From NCBI GenBank assembly GCA_029884275.1, contig JAOUIC010000076.1:1-7534 (forward strand): DNA of 7,534 nt, in the 5' to 3' direction. Origin of the DNA: Gemmatimonadota bacterium (GTDB lineage: Bacteria > Gemmatimonadota > Gemmatimonadetes > Gemmatimonadales > GWC2-71-9). The notes beneath the pieces are model-generated. The model was not told the origin of the DNA. It ran no database searches and worked only from the letters and a program-made list of their open reading frames with translations. The translations under genes and the position numbers were made by a program. This document shows, in pieces, positions 1-6,778 of this stretch (within the stretch, counting starts at the first letter, position 1; every line of letters begins with the position of its first letter).

Positions 1-1
1 C

Positions 2-1663
2 AGCTTCAACAACAAGGACATGGCCATCCGTGGCTCGTCAGGGGTGGCCGAGGGGGTTGGCAGTCGGGTGCTGGTCCTGCTCGACGGCCACCCGGTGCTC
101 AGCCCCAACGGCGCCCAGCTGAACTTCGAGTTCATCCCGCTGCTCGACACGGAGCGGGTGGAAGTGGTGAAGGGCGCCTACTCCGCGCTCTACGGCAGCA
201 ACGCTCTCGGCGGCGTGGTGAACATGCTCACCGCGCCGATCGCCGAGGAGCCGGCCACCGTCCTCCGGGCCCGGCTCGGGGTGTACCAGACTCCGGAGCA
301 ATACCAGTTCACCGACGAGGGCATGCCCGTCGGAGGCATCGGAGTCCAGCATTCCCGCCCGGTGGGATCGGTGGGGGTCCGGCTCTTTGCCGGCTATGAG
401 GGAACCACAGGCTACACCGACAACGACCAGGCCACTCGCTGGGTGCTCAGAGGCAAGGCCACCTCGAGGCCGGGCAGCCAGCATCCCTGGGACGCCTTCG
501 TCATCTTCATGGACGAGGCGTACGACGAGTACTTCACCTGGTACTCCGAAGACCGGCCGTTCGAGGTCGACTCCGCTTCCCGGGGTGACCGGACCCACGG
601 GACCACCTTTCTCACCGGCGGGACCGTGACCCCTCTGGTCCGCGCCCGTTCGGTGCTGCAGGTCAGTCCTTACCTCCACTACACGAAGAATCGCAACGAC
701 TTCCAGGCCAACCAGAACTACCACGACGCCGTCAAGGCGGGGACCTCCGCCCAGCTCGGGGTGACCTGGTCGGAAAAGCAGATGTTCTCGGTCGGGGTGG
801 ACGGCGCCTACACCCACACGACCTCCAATTTTCTGGGCGGGCGTAACGTCGGAGATGCCGCGGCATTCGGGCAGTACGAGTTTCGCCCGCTCTCCCGGCT
901 CAAGGTCGTTGCGGGCCTCCGGTTCGATTTCCACCAGGCGGAGACCGCCGAAGGCGAGGTGGCGGCCAGCCCGAAGCTCGGGGTCGTGATCAACACGGGA
1001 GAGCGATTCAACGTCCGGGCCTCGATCGGCCGCGGCTACCGCGCGCCGAGTGTCATCGAGCAGTTCGTGCAGACCACCCAGTATGGCTTCGCCGTCATTC
1101 CCAACCCCGATCTGATCGGCGAACGTGCCTGGGCCACCGAGGTGGGCGTCACCGGCAGCCGGGGGCGGTTCTGGCTCGATGCCTCGGTGTTCCTGAGCGA
1201 CTACGACGACCTCATCGCCCCTGCGCCTGCGGGTCCGTTCGTCTTCCAGTTCCAGAACGTGGACCAGGCGCGGGTGGCAGGATTCGACGCCTCGGTGCGG
1301 ATGCAGGTCTTCCGCGACTTCCTCGATGCGACCGCGAGCTACATGTACCTCGACAGCGAAGACCTCGACACCGGGAAGCCGCTGCCATACCGCTCCAGGC
1401 ACAGCTTCACCGGCACCCTCAACGCCTTCGAGGGGAGGGTTGGGATGGACTTCCGCTTCAAGACCGCGCCAGAAGAGGTGATCCGGTTCCCGTTCGACCC
1501 TCGCTACGACATGACGGTGTTTGACCTCCGGCTGTCGCAGGAACTGCTCGGCGCGACCTTTCAGCTCAAGGTGGAAAACCTGTTCCAGGACTTCTACACC
1601 GAACAGGAACGCCACGCCGGGCCGCCCCGGAGCCTCCATCTGACCGTCCTGCACGGCATCTGA
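2..1663 (+). CDS. TonB-dependent outer-membrane receptor, BtuB/FepA-like, 5'-truncated by window edge
   Basis: This is the C-terminal 553 residues of an outer-membrane active transporter that would import a scarce ligand using TonB/ExbBD energy. The reading frame is open to the window edge (the first codons read SFNNKD), so the ATG at 20 is an internal methionine and not the start. The plug domain is recognisable: IRG at residues 9-11, RVLVLLDG at 22-29, ERVEVVKG at 51-58 and SALYGSNALGGVVN at 61-74. The rest is rich in alternating aromatic and polar residues, as in a 22-strand barrel. It ends with the usual VENLF...FYTEQE segment (about 524-535) and a last strand near PRSLHLTVL. Missing to the left are the signal peptide, TonB box and early plug, probably 100 or more residues. 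The protein ends in HGI rather than the usual terminal aromatic residue. The plug resembles the cobalamin/siderophore type, but the ligand is unknown. It is the first visible gene of a plus-strand operon. Confidence 0.93.
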   Translation, partial: SFNNKDMAIRGSSGVAEGVGSRVLVLLDGHPVLSPNGAQLNFEFIPLLDTERVEVVKGAYSALYGSNALGGVVNMLTAPIAEEPATVLRARLGVYQTPEQYQFTDEGMPVGGIGVQHSRPVGSVGVRLFAGYEGTTGYTDNDQATRWVLRGKATSRPGSQHPWDAFVIFMDEAYDEYFTWYSEDRPFEVDSASRGDRTHGTTFLTGGTVTPLVRARSVLQVSPYLHYTKNRNDFQANQNYHDAVKAGTSAQLGVTWSEKQMFSVGVDGAYTHTTSNFLGGRNVGDAAAFGQYEFRPLSRLKVVAGLRFDFHQAETAEGEVAASPKLGVVINTGERFNVRASIGRGYRAPSVIEQFVQTTQYGFAVIPNPDLIGERAWATEVGVTGSRGRFWLDASVFLSDYDDLIAPAPAGPFVFQFQNVDQARVAGFDASVRMQVFRDFLDATASYMYLDSEDLDTGKPLPYRSRHSFTGTLNAFEGRVGMDFRFKTAPEEVIRFPFDPRYDMTVFDLRLSQELLGATFQLKVENLFQDFYTEQERHAGPPRSLHLTVLHGI

Positions 1664-1695
1664 CCGGCGGGCGCTCCCCGCACAACGCATTTTCC

Positions 1696-3072
1696 ATGCA
1701 GCCCATCGAGCAGGCCTGCTACTGGCTGGCCCGCCTTCCGGAGCGGGAGGTTGCTTCGCTTTCCGCTCCGGCGGAGGCGGACATCGTCGTCGTCGGCGGC
1801 GGGCTCACCGGGCTGTGGACGGCGCTCTTCCTCAAGGAACTCGATCCTGGCAGGGACGTCGCGGTGGTGGAGCAGGGCATCGCCGCCTACGGCGCGAGCG
1901 GCCGCAACGCCGGCATGCTGTCCGAGACGGTGGACCACAGTCACGCACTCGCCATCCAGCATTTCGGGCTCGAGGAGGCCCGCCGCCTGGCGGCGCTGGG
2001 CGAGCGCAACGTCGCGGAGCTGACGGCGTTCATCGCCGAGCGCGGCATCGCCTGCGACTACGAGCCGACCGGGCGACTGATGGTGGCGCTGACTGCCGCC
2101 CAGCTGGAAGAGGCGCGTCACAGCGTGGCCATCGCCCGCAATCTCGGGGTGGACAGCTGGCGGTTCCTGGAGGGCCCGGCGGTGCGGGCCGAGGTGCACT
2201 CCCCGCTGTATCGCGGCGGCGTGGCCGTCGCTGGCGGCGGGATCCTCGACCCGGCGAAACTCACCGACGGCCTCCGCCGCGAGGCCGAGCGGCTCGGGGT
2301 GCGGGTGTTCGAGCGGACCACGGTAGCGTCGCTCGCCACCGCGGGTAGCGGCGTCGAGCTCAGGGCCAATGGGACGACGCTTCGCGCCCGGCGCGCGGTG
2401 CTCGCGACCAGCGCCTACACCCATCATCTCCTTCCCCAGGTGCTGTGGCGGTTCATTCCGCTGTACGACTATGTCCTGGTGAGCGAGCCGCTGACTGCGG
2501 CACAGTGGGAACTGATTGGCTGGAAGGGGCGGCAGGGGATCACCGACGGGCGAACCTTCTTCAACTACTACCGGCCGACGGCTGACGGCCGGGTGCTCTG
2601 GGGGACGAGCGAGGCGACCTACTACCCGGGCAACACCGTCGGGCCGCAGTGCGACCATTCACCGCACCACTACGAGTCGCTGCGCCGGAGCTGGCGCCTC
2701 CACTTCCCCAACCTCGCCGACCTCGAGTGGCCCTACGCCTGGGGCGGTGCCATCTGCTCCACCACCCGGATGACCCCGTACTTCGGCCGCGCGATGAATG
2801 ACCGGGTCTGTTACGGGCTTGGTTACACCGGCCACGGACTGGGTACCACACGTCTCGCGGGCCGGATCCTGGCCCACATGGCGCTCGACCGGGCGAGCGA
2901 TCTGCTCGACCTTCCGCTCGTGAGGCGGCGGCCGTTTCCCTATCCCCCCGAGCCGGTCCGGACCTGGGCCGTGAACCAGGTGACGCGGGCGCTCCGTCGG
3001 GTGGACGCGGGGCACCCGCCAAGCCTGCTGCTCCGGCTGCTCGACAAGTTCGGAATCGGCTTCAGCAGCTGA
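1696..3072 (+). CDS. FAD-dependent amine/amino-acid oxidoreductase (DAO family, PuuB-like)
   Basis: This 458-residue cytoplasmic flavoprotein belongs to the D-amino-acid oxidase/glycine oxidase superfamily. Such enzymes oxidise a C-N bond of an amine or amino acid, passing electrons to FAD and then usually to oxygen. Residues 29-46 form the Rossmann ADP-binding strand-turn-helix (DIVVVGGGLTGL), and the acidic residue ending beta-2 is E59 in VAVVEQG. GASGRNAGM at 66-74 is the typical flavin-contact loop. FNYYRPTADGRVLWG (289-303) and the C-terminal YGLGYTGHGLGTTRLAGR (373-390) match the equivalent segments of E. coli PuuB as I recall them, including the GY(T/S)GHG flavin loop. No signal peptide or membrane segment is seen. 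The start places the FAD motif about 29 residues in, as in PuuB, but no Shine-Dalgarno sequence precedes it. It lies 32 bases after one receptor gene and 8 before the next, so co-transcription is likely. Alternatives are a sarcosine, glycine-betaine or D-amino-acid oxidase-like activity; the substrate is unproven. Confidence 0.92.
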   Translation: MQPIEQACYWLARLPEREVASLSAPAEADIVVVGGGLTGLWTALFLKELDPGRDVAVVEQGIAAYGASGRNAGMLSETVDHSHALAIQHFGLEEARRLAALGERNVAELTAFIAERGIACDYEPTGRLMVALTAAQLEEARHSVAIARNLGVDSWRFLEGPAVRAEVHSPLYRGGVAVAGGGILDPAKLTDGLRREAERLGVRVFERTTVASLATAGSGVELRANGTTLRARRAVLATSAYTHHLLPQVLWRFIPLYDYVLVSEPLTAAQWELIGWKGRQGITDGRTFFNYYRPTADGRVLWGTSEATYYPGNTVGPQCDHSPHHYESLRRSWRLHFPNLADLEWPYAWGGAICSTTRMTPYFGRAMNDRVCYGLGYTGHGLGTTRLAGRILAHMALDRASDLLDLPLVRRRPFPYPPEPVRTWAVNQVTRALRRVDAGHPPSLLLRLLDKFGIGFSS

Positions 3073-3080
3073 ACCTCGCC

Positions 3081-5384
3081 ATGTTCCGCCCCCTGCTGCC
3101 GGTGCTGGCCAGCCTGGCCCTCCCGCTCGTGCTGGCGGCGCAGGGTCCCCCCACCGGTATCCTGACGGGACGGGTGCAGAGCGCCACCACCGAGGCGCCG
3201 ATCACCGATGCCATCGTCACCCTCGAGGGCAGCTCGCGGCGAGCCCGCACCGCTCCATCGGGGTTCTTCCGGATCGACTCGCTCCCGCCGGGGGTCTACA
3301 CGATGCGGGTCGTTGCGATCGGATTTGCGCCGGCGGTGCGGCCCGATGTGGTGGTGGGCACCGGCAAGCCGGCTGAGGTTCTGATCCAGCTTCGCGAGAA
3401 GGCGTTCGAGCTGGGCGACATCGAGGTGATCGCCCGGGCCTATTTCGAGCCCGCCTCCGAGGCTCCCGCCAGCACCCAATCGCTTGGCGCCGAGGAGGTT
3501 CGCCGGGCCCCCGGCGTCCAGGAGGACATCATCCGGGCGGTGGCGCTGTTCCCCGGTGTCGGCATCACGACCGGTGGACGCAACGACCTCGCGGTGCGCG
3601 GCGGGGCGCCGTTCGAGAACCTCTTCGTCGTGGATCACGTCCAGATTCCCAACCTCAACCACTTCGGTTCGCAGGGCTCCACCGGCGGCCCGCTTGCCCT
3701 GGTCAACATCGACTTCGTCGAGCAGGCCAGCTTCACCGCCGGAGGCATGGGGGTGAGGTACGGCGACCGGGTCGGGGCGGGGACAGAAATCACCCTGAGG
3801 GAAGGGAACCGCGAGCGGCTCGGCGGCGAGATCAACCTCTCCGCCACCGGGTTCGGCGCCATCGTCGAGGGTCCTGTCGGGGAGGGGTCATTCCTGGCGA
3901 GCGTCCGGCGCAGCTATCTCGACCTGCTCTTTGGCCTCGCGGGATTCAACTTCGTGCCCAGCTACTGGGACGCCCAGTTCAAGCTCACCCAGCAGCTCGG
4001 GCCGAAGGATCAGCTGAGCTGGGTCACGGTCGGGGCCATTGACCGGGTGGACTTCAACAACGAGACGGCGGACGACCGGGTGGACAACAGCCGGATCATG
4101 AAGCTGGACCAGGACCAGTATTTCTCCGGCCTGACCTGGCGCCGCTCGATGTCACAGGGGCGGCTCGCCGTCACCCTCGGCAGGACCTGGAGCCGGTTCG
4201 AGTCGGAGCAGTTCGATTCCCTCGATCCGCCCAACCTCATTTTCCGCAACCACTCCACCGAAGGGGAGAACGATCTCCGGGTGGAATATTCCGGCGAGGC
4301 GGGGCCGCGGCGCAGCTGGTCTGCCGGGGTGACCGGCCGATACGCCAGTCGCTTGACTTACGATATCGTGCTGCCTGGGCCGCTCAGGCTCGATCAGAAC
4401 GGCGCGCCCGCTCCGCTCACCGTGGACACCAGTTTCACCGCCTGGCGCGCGGGGGCATTCGCGGATTGGACCGAACGGTGGGGGAGCGGCGTCAGGACCA
4501 CGGTCGGCGCCAGGGTGGACCATTACGACTACCTCGAAGGCGCCTGGCGCGTCTCGCCCCGCGCTTCCCTCTCGCTCGACCTCGGTGGCCCCGTGCTGCG
4601 CGCCGCGGCGGGAAGATACTGGCAGCCGCCGTCATACATCTGGCTGGTGGGGGACACCACGAATCCCGGGGCGCTGAAGCCATTCTTCGCCGACCACCTC
4701 GTGATCGGCATCGAGCGACGGCCCCGCCCGGACCTCAAGCTGCAGCTCGAGGCCTACTACAAGCGATACGGCGACTACCCCGCGCGGGTGTTCCGGCCGC
4801 AGGCCGTGCTCTCGCCGACGGGATTCGATGACGTGAAGAGCGACATTCCGTTCGGGCTCGAGCCGCTGCAGAGTGAAGGAGTGGGACAATCCTGGGGGGT
4901 CGAGGCTTTCGCCCAGAAGCGGCTGAGCAGTCTACCGCTCTACGGACTGGCGAGCCTCAGCGTGGCGTGGACCGATTTCGAGGGGCTGGATGGAATCAGC
5001 CGGGTGGGCGCCTTCGACACCCGGTTCATCGGCAACCTGCTGCTGGGCTGGCGCCCGAATGTCGCCTGGGAGGTGAGCGGCAAGTTCCGGTTCGCGACCG
5101 GGCTGCCGTCAACGCCGTTCATCACGAGCGGACCCGGCGCCGGCCAGCTCGATTTCAGCCGGTACCAGGAAGGGCCACGCCTGCCGACCTTCCACGCCCT
5201 CGACCTCAGGGTGGATCGCCGGTGGAACTGGCGATCGGTGCAGCTGGTGACCTATCTCGACGTCCAGAACGTCTACAACCGGCAGAACGTCTCCCAGTAC
5301 ACCTGGGACGAGCGGAAGCAGGAGGTCACGGCCGACGAATCGCTGGGGGTGCTCCCGACGATCGGGATCAACCTCGAGTTCTGA
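3081..5384 (+). CDS. TonB-dependent receptor with N-terminal carboxypeptidase-regulatory-like domain
   Basis: This is a complete 767-residue outer-membrane receptor. Residues 1-20 are a signal peptide (one Arg, a Leu/Ala/Val-rich core, and AA before QG as the probable cleavage site). Residues about 26-105 form a CarboxypepD_reg-like beta-sandwich, with ILTGRV at 27-32, SGFFRIDSLPPGVYTMRVVA at 60-79 and GFAP at 81-84. LGDIEVIA (111-118) is a linker resembling a TonB box. The plug covers about 130-240, with VRGGAPFENLFVVDHVQIPN at 172-191, NHFG at 193-196 and GMGVRYGDRVGAGTEITLR at 222-240. The remainder is barrel, with DVQNVYNRQN near 727-736 and a final strand GINLEF ending in the expected Phe. 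This architecture is common in Bacteroidota and Gemmatimonadota, and the ligand is unknown. The class differs from the receptor at the start of the window. The start is supported by the signal peptide, although there is no clear Shine-Dalgarno sequence. It begins 8 bases after the oxidoreductase stop, which suggests translational coupling. Confidence 0.95.
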   Translation: MFRPLLPVLASLALPLVLAAQGPPTGILTGRVQSATTEAPITDAIVTLEGSSRRARTAPSGFFRIDSLPPGVYTMRVVAIGFAPAVRPDVVVGTGKPAEVLIQLREKAFELGDIEVIARAYFEPASEAPASTQSLGAEEVRRAPGVQEDIIRAVALFPGVGITTGGRNDLAVRGGAPFENLFVVDHVQIPNLNHFGSQGSTGGPLALVNIDFVEQASFTAGGMGVRYGDRVGAGTEITLREGNRERLGGEINLSATGFGAIVEGPVGEGSFLASVRRSYLDLLFGLAGFNFVPSYWDAQFKLTQQLGPKDQLSWVTVGAIDRVDFNNETADDRVDNSRIMKLDQDQYFSGLTWRRSMSQGRLAVTLGRTWSRFESEQFDSLDPPNLIFRNHSTEGENDLRVEYSGEAGPRRSWSAGVTGRYASRLTYDIVLPGPLRLDQNGAPAPLTVDTSFTAWRAGAFADWTERWGSGVRTTVGARVDHYDYLEGAWRVSPRASLSLDLGGPVLRAAAGRYWQPPSYIWLVGDTTNPGALKPFFADHLVIGIERRPRPDLKLQLEAYYKRYGDYPARVFRPQAVLSPTGFDDVKSDIPFGLEPLQSEGVGQSWGVEAFAQKRLSSLPLYGLASLSVAWTDFEGLDGISRVGAFDTRFIGNLLLGWRPNVAWEVSGKFRFATGLPSTPFITSGPGAGQLDFSRYQEGPRLPTFHALDLRVDRRWNWRSVQLVTYLDVQNVYNRQNVSQYTWDERKQEVTADESLGVLPTIGINLEF

Positions 5385-5393
5385 TTCCCGGCC

Positions 5394-6761
5394 TCAGGCC
5401 CCCCGCTCCACTCGCGTCAGCGCGTGGTCCAGCACCTCCAGCGCGAAATCGACATCCCCTGCGGTGAGACACATCGGCGGCTTGATCCGGAGCGTGTTGC
5501 CGTCGAGCCCGCCCTTGCCGAGCAGGACGCCCATCTCCCGGGCGTGCTCCATGACGGCGAGGGTCTCTTCCTTCGCCGGTTCCTTGGTGCCGCGGTCGCG
5601 CACCAGCTCGAGCCCGATCATGAGCCCGCGCCCGCGAACGTTGCCCACCAGCCGGTGCCGCCGCTCGAGTTCCTCGAGCCCCGCGCGGAACCGGGCGCCC
5701 ATGGCGGCCGCGTTCTGCTGGATGCCGTCCTGCTGGATGACGTCGAGCACCGCCAGGCCCGCCGCCATGCTGACCGGATTGCCGCCGAAGGTGTTGAAGT
5801 GGATCCGCTGCGTCAGTACTTCGGCGATCTCCCGCCGGGTGGTGACGGCCGCGAGCGGGGCGCCGTTGCCGATCCCCTTGGCCATGGTCACGATGTCGGG
5901 TACCACGCCGGAGTGCTGGAAGCCCCAGAAGTGGTTGCCGGTCCGGCCGAAGCCGGTCTGGACCTCGTCCGCGATGCACAGCCCGCCGTGGGCCCGCGCG
6001 ATTTCGTACGCCTCGCGGAGGTAGTTGGGAGCGCCGCTGGTCGCGCCGCCTACGCCCTGGATCGGTTCGGCGATGAACGCCGCGATCCGCCCCGGCGTCG
6101 AGTAGCGGATCACCTGCCGGATATCCTCGGCGCTCTGGCTGGCGACCGCCTCCGGGGTGCCGCTGAACGGGCTCCGGTACGGGTCGGGGCACATCGCGTG
6201 GTGAATGCCGGTGTTGATCTGCTGGGGGTATTTCCAGGTGTGATGCGAGGTGAGCGCCATCGAGGCGGGTGAGCCGCCATGGTAGCTGTTCCGCACCGCG
6301 ACGACGTCCTGGTTGCCGGTGAACGCCCGCGCCATCATGATGGCCAGGTCGTTGGCCTCACTGCCGCTGTTCGTGAAGTAGGTCACATCGAGGCCGGGTG
6401 GCAGCTTCGACGCCAGGCGCTCGGCGAACTTCGGAAAATTGGGATGCAGGTAGATCGTCGTGGTGTGGGTCAGCGTGGCCAGCTGTTCCTGCATCGCCCG
6501 GGTCACCCTGGGATGGCAATGCCCCACCGACACCGTCACGATTCCGGCAAAGAGATCGAGGTAGCGGCGGCCGGTTTCGTCGAAGAGGTACTGCATGTGC
6601 CCTTCGACGATCATCAGCGGCTCGCGATAGAGCGTGAAGATCGCGGGGTTGGTGAATTCCCGCCGCATGGCCAGTACTTCGGCCTTTGGAGGGCCGACGT
6701 AGGGACGGGGGGTGTGATCGCACGCGGGCATGGCTGGCCTGGCCGGCGCTGTCGCTGTCAT
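5394..6761 (-). CDS. Class III aminotransferase, AGXT2-like (beta-alanine/3-aminoisobutyrate--pyruvate type)
   Basis: This is a complete 455-residue PLP enzyme that moves an omega- or beta-amino group to pyruvate or glyoxylate. Catalytic landmarks are all present: GSEAND at 133-138 binds PLP phosphate; SYHGGS at 159-164 holds the ring-stacking aromatic; AEPIQG at 231-236; D265 in CIADEVQTGFGRTG contacts the pyridine nitrogen; K295 in VTMAKGIGNG is the Schiff-base lysine; and HFNTFGGNP at 321-329. GIVTVSVGHCHP (73-84), MCPDPYR (190-196), VRGRGLMIGLEL (375-386) and PPMCLT (428-433) match mammalian AGXT2 closely from memory, without the cysteine-rich insertion of the human enzyme. The start at 6761 is supported by a GGAGGA box 10 bases upstream; Met11 is a less likely start. 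It lies 17 bases downstream of the methylmalonate-semialdehyde dehydrogenase gene, which fits beta-alanine or 3-aminoisobutyrate as substrate. GABA, ornithine or methylarginine use cannot be excluded. Confidence 0.94.
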   Translation of the reverse strand: MTATAPARPAMPACDHTPRPYVGPPKAEVLAMRREFTNPAIFTLYREPLMIVEGHMQYLFDETGRRYLDLFAGIVTVSVGHCHPRVTRAMQEQLATLTHTTTIYLHPNFPKFAERLASKLPPGLDVTYFTNSGSEANDLAIMMARAFTGNQDVVAVRNSYHGGSPASMALTSHHTWKYPQQINTGIHHAMCPDPYRSPFSGTPEAVASQSAEDIRQVIRYSTPGRIAAFIAEPIQGVGGATSGAPNYLREAYEIARAHGGLCIADEVQTGFGRTGNHFWGFQHSGVVPDIVTMAKGIGNGAPLAAVTTRREIAEVLTQRIHFNTFGGNPVSMAAGLAVLDVIQQDGIQQNAAAMGARFRAGLEELERRHRLVGNVRGRGLMIGLELVRDRGTKEPAKEETLAVMEHAREMGVLLGKGGLDGNTLRIKPPMCLTAGDVDFALEVLDHALTRVERGA

Positions 6762-6771
6762 GGTCGGTGAT

Positions 6772-6777
6772 TCCTCC
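6772..6777 (-). promoter_or_regulatory. Shine-Dalgarno sequence of the AGXT2-like aminotransferase
   Basis: On the minus strand these bases read GGAGGA, within AACGGAGGAATCACCGACC just before the ATG ending at 6761. The spacing to the start codon is 10 bases, slightly long but acceptable. The box decides the start in favour of residue 1 rather than the in-frame Met at 6731. It sits entirely in the 17-base gap after the upstream dehydrogenase stop, so the gene can be initiated independently within the operon. Confidence 0.75.
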
Positions 6778-6778
6778 G

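Noticed and set aside
20..22. ATG as the start of the first receptor gene
   Set aside because: The frame is open to the window edge and this ATG lies inside the plug domain, just before the IRG motif. A start here would leave no signal peptide or TonB box, so the gene is simply cut by the window.
38..1690. A 550-codon open frame on the minus strand antisense to nearly the whole first receptor gene
   Set aside because: The plus-strand protein has unmistakable plug and barrel motifs. The antisense product has no recognisable domain and is rich in Arg, Gly, Pro, Glu, Val and His, as expected of a shadow frame in GC-rich DNA where stops are rare.
1667..1693. Hairpin plus TTTT as an intrinsic terminator after the first receptor
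   Set aside because: The 5-bp stem is short and the four T residues start 8 bases after it, so the geometry does not fit an intrinsic terminator. It is recorded only as a possible structure.
1594..2658. A 354-codon minus-strand open frame opposite the receptor end and the flavin oxidoreductase
   Set aside because: It overlaps two well-supported plus-strand genes and its translation is low-complexity Arg/Gly/Pro/Ala-rich with no motif; it is explained by GC-biased third positions.
5390..5400. GGCC-TCA-GGCC inverted repeat as a bidirectional terminator
   Set aside because: The stem has only 4 base pairs and there is no T-tract on either side; it also overlaps the aminotransferase stop codon. 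It is not enough to call an intrinsic terminator.
5424..6272. A 282-codon plus-strand open frame opposite the aminotransferase
   Set aside because: The minus-strand gene has all PLP-enzyme catalytic motifs and a good Shine-Dalgarno sequence. The plus-strand frame has no recognisable domain.
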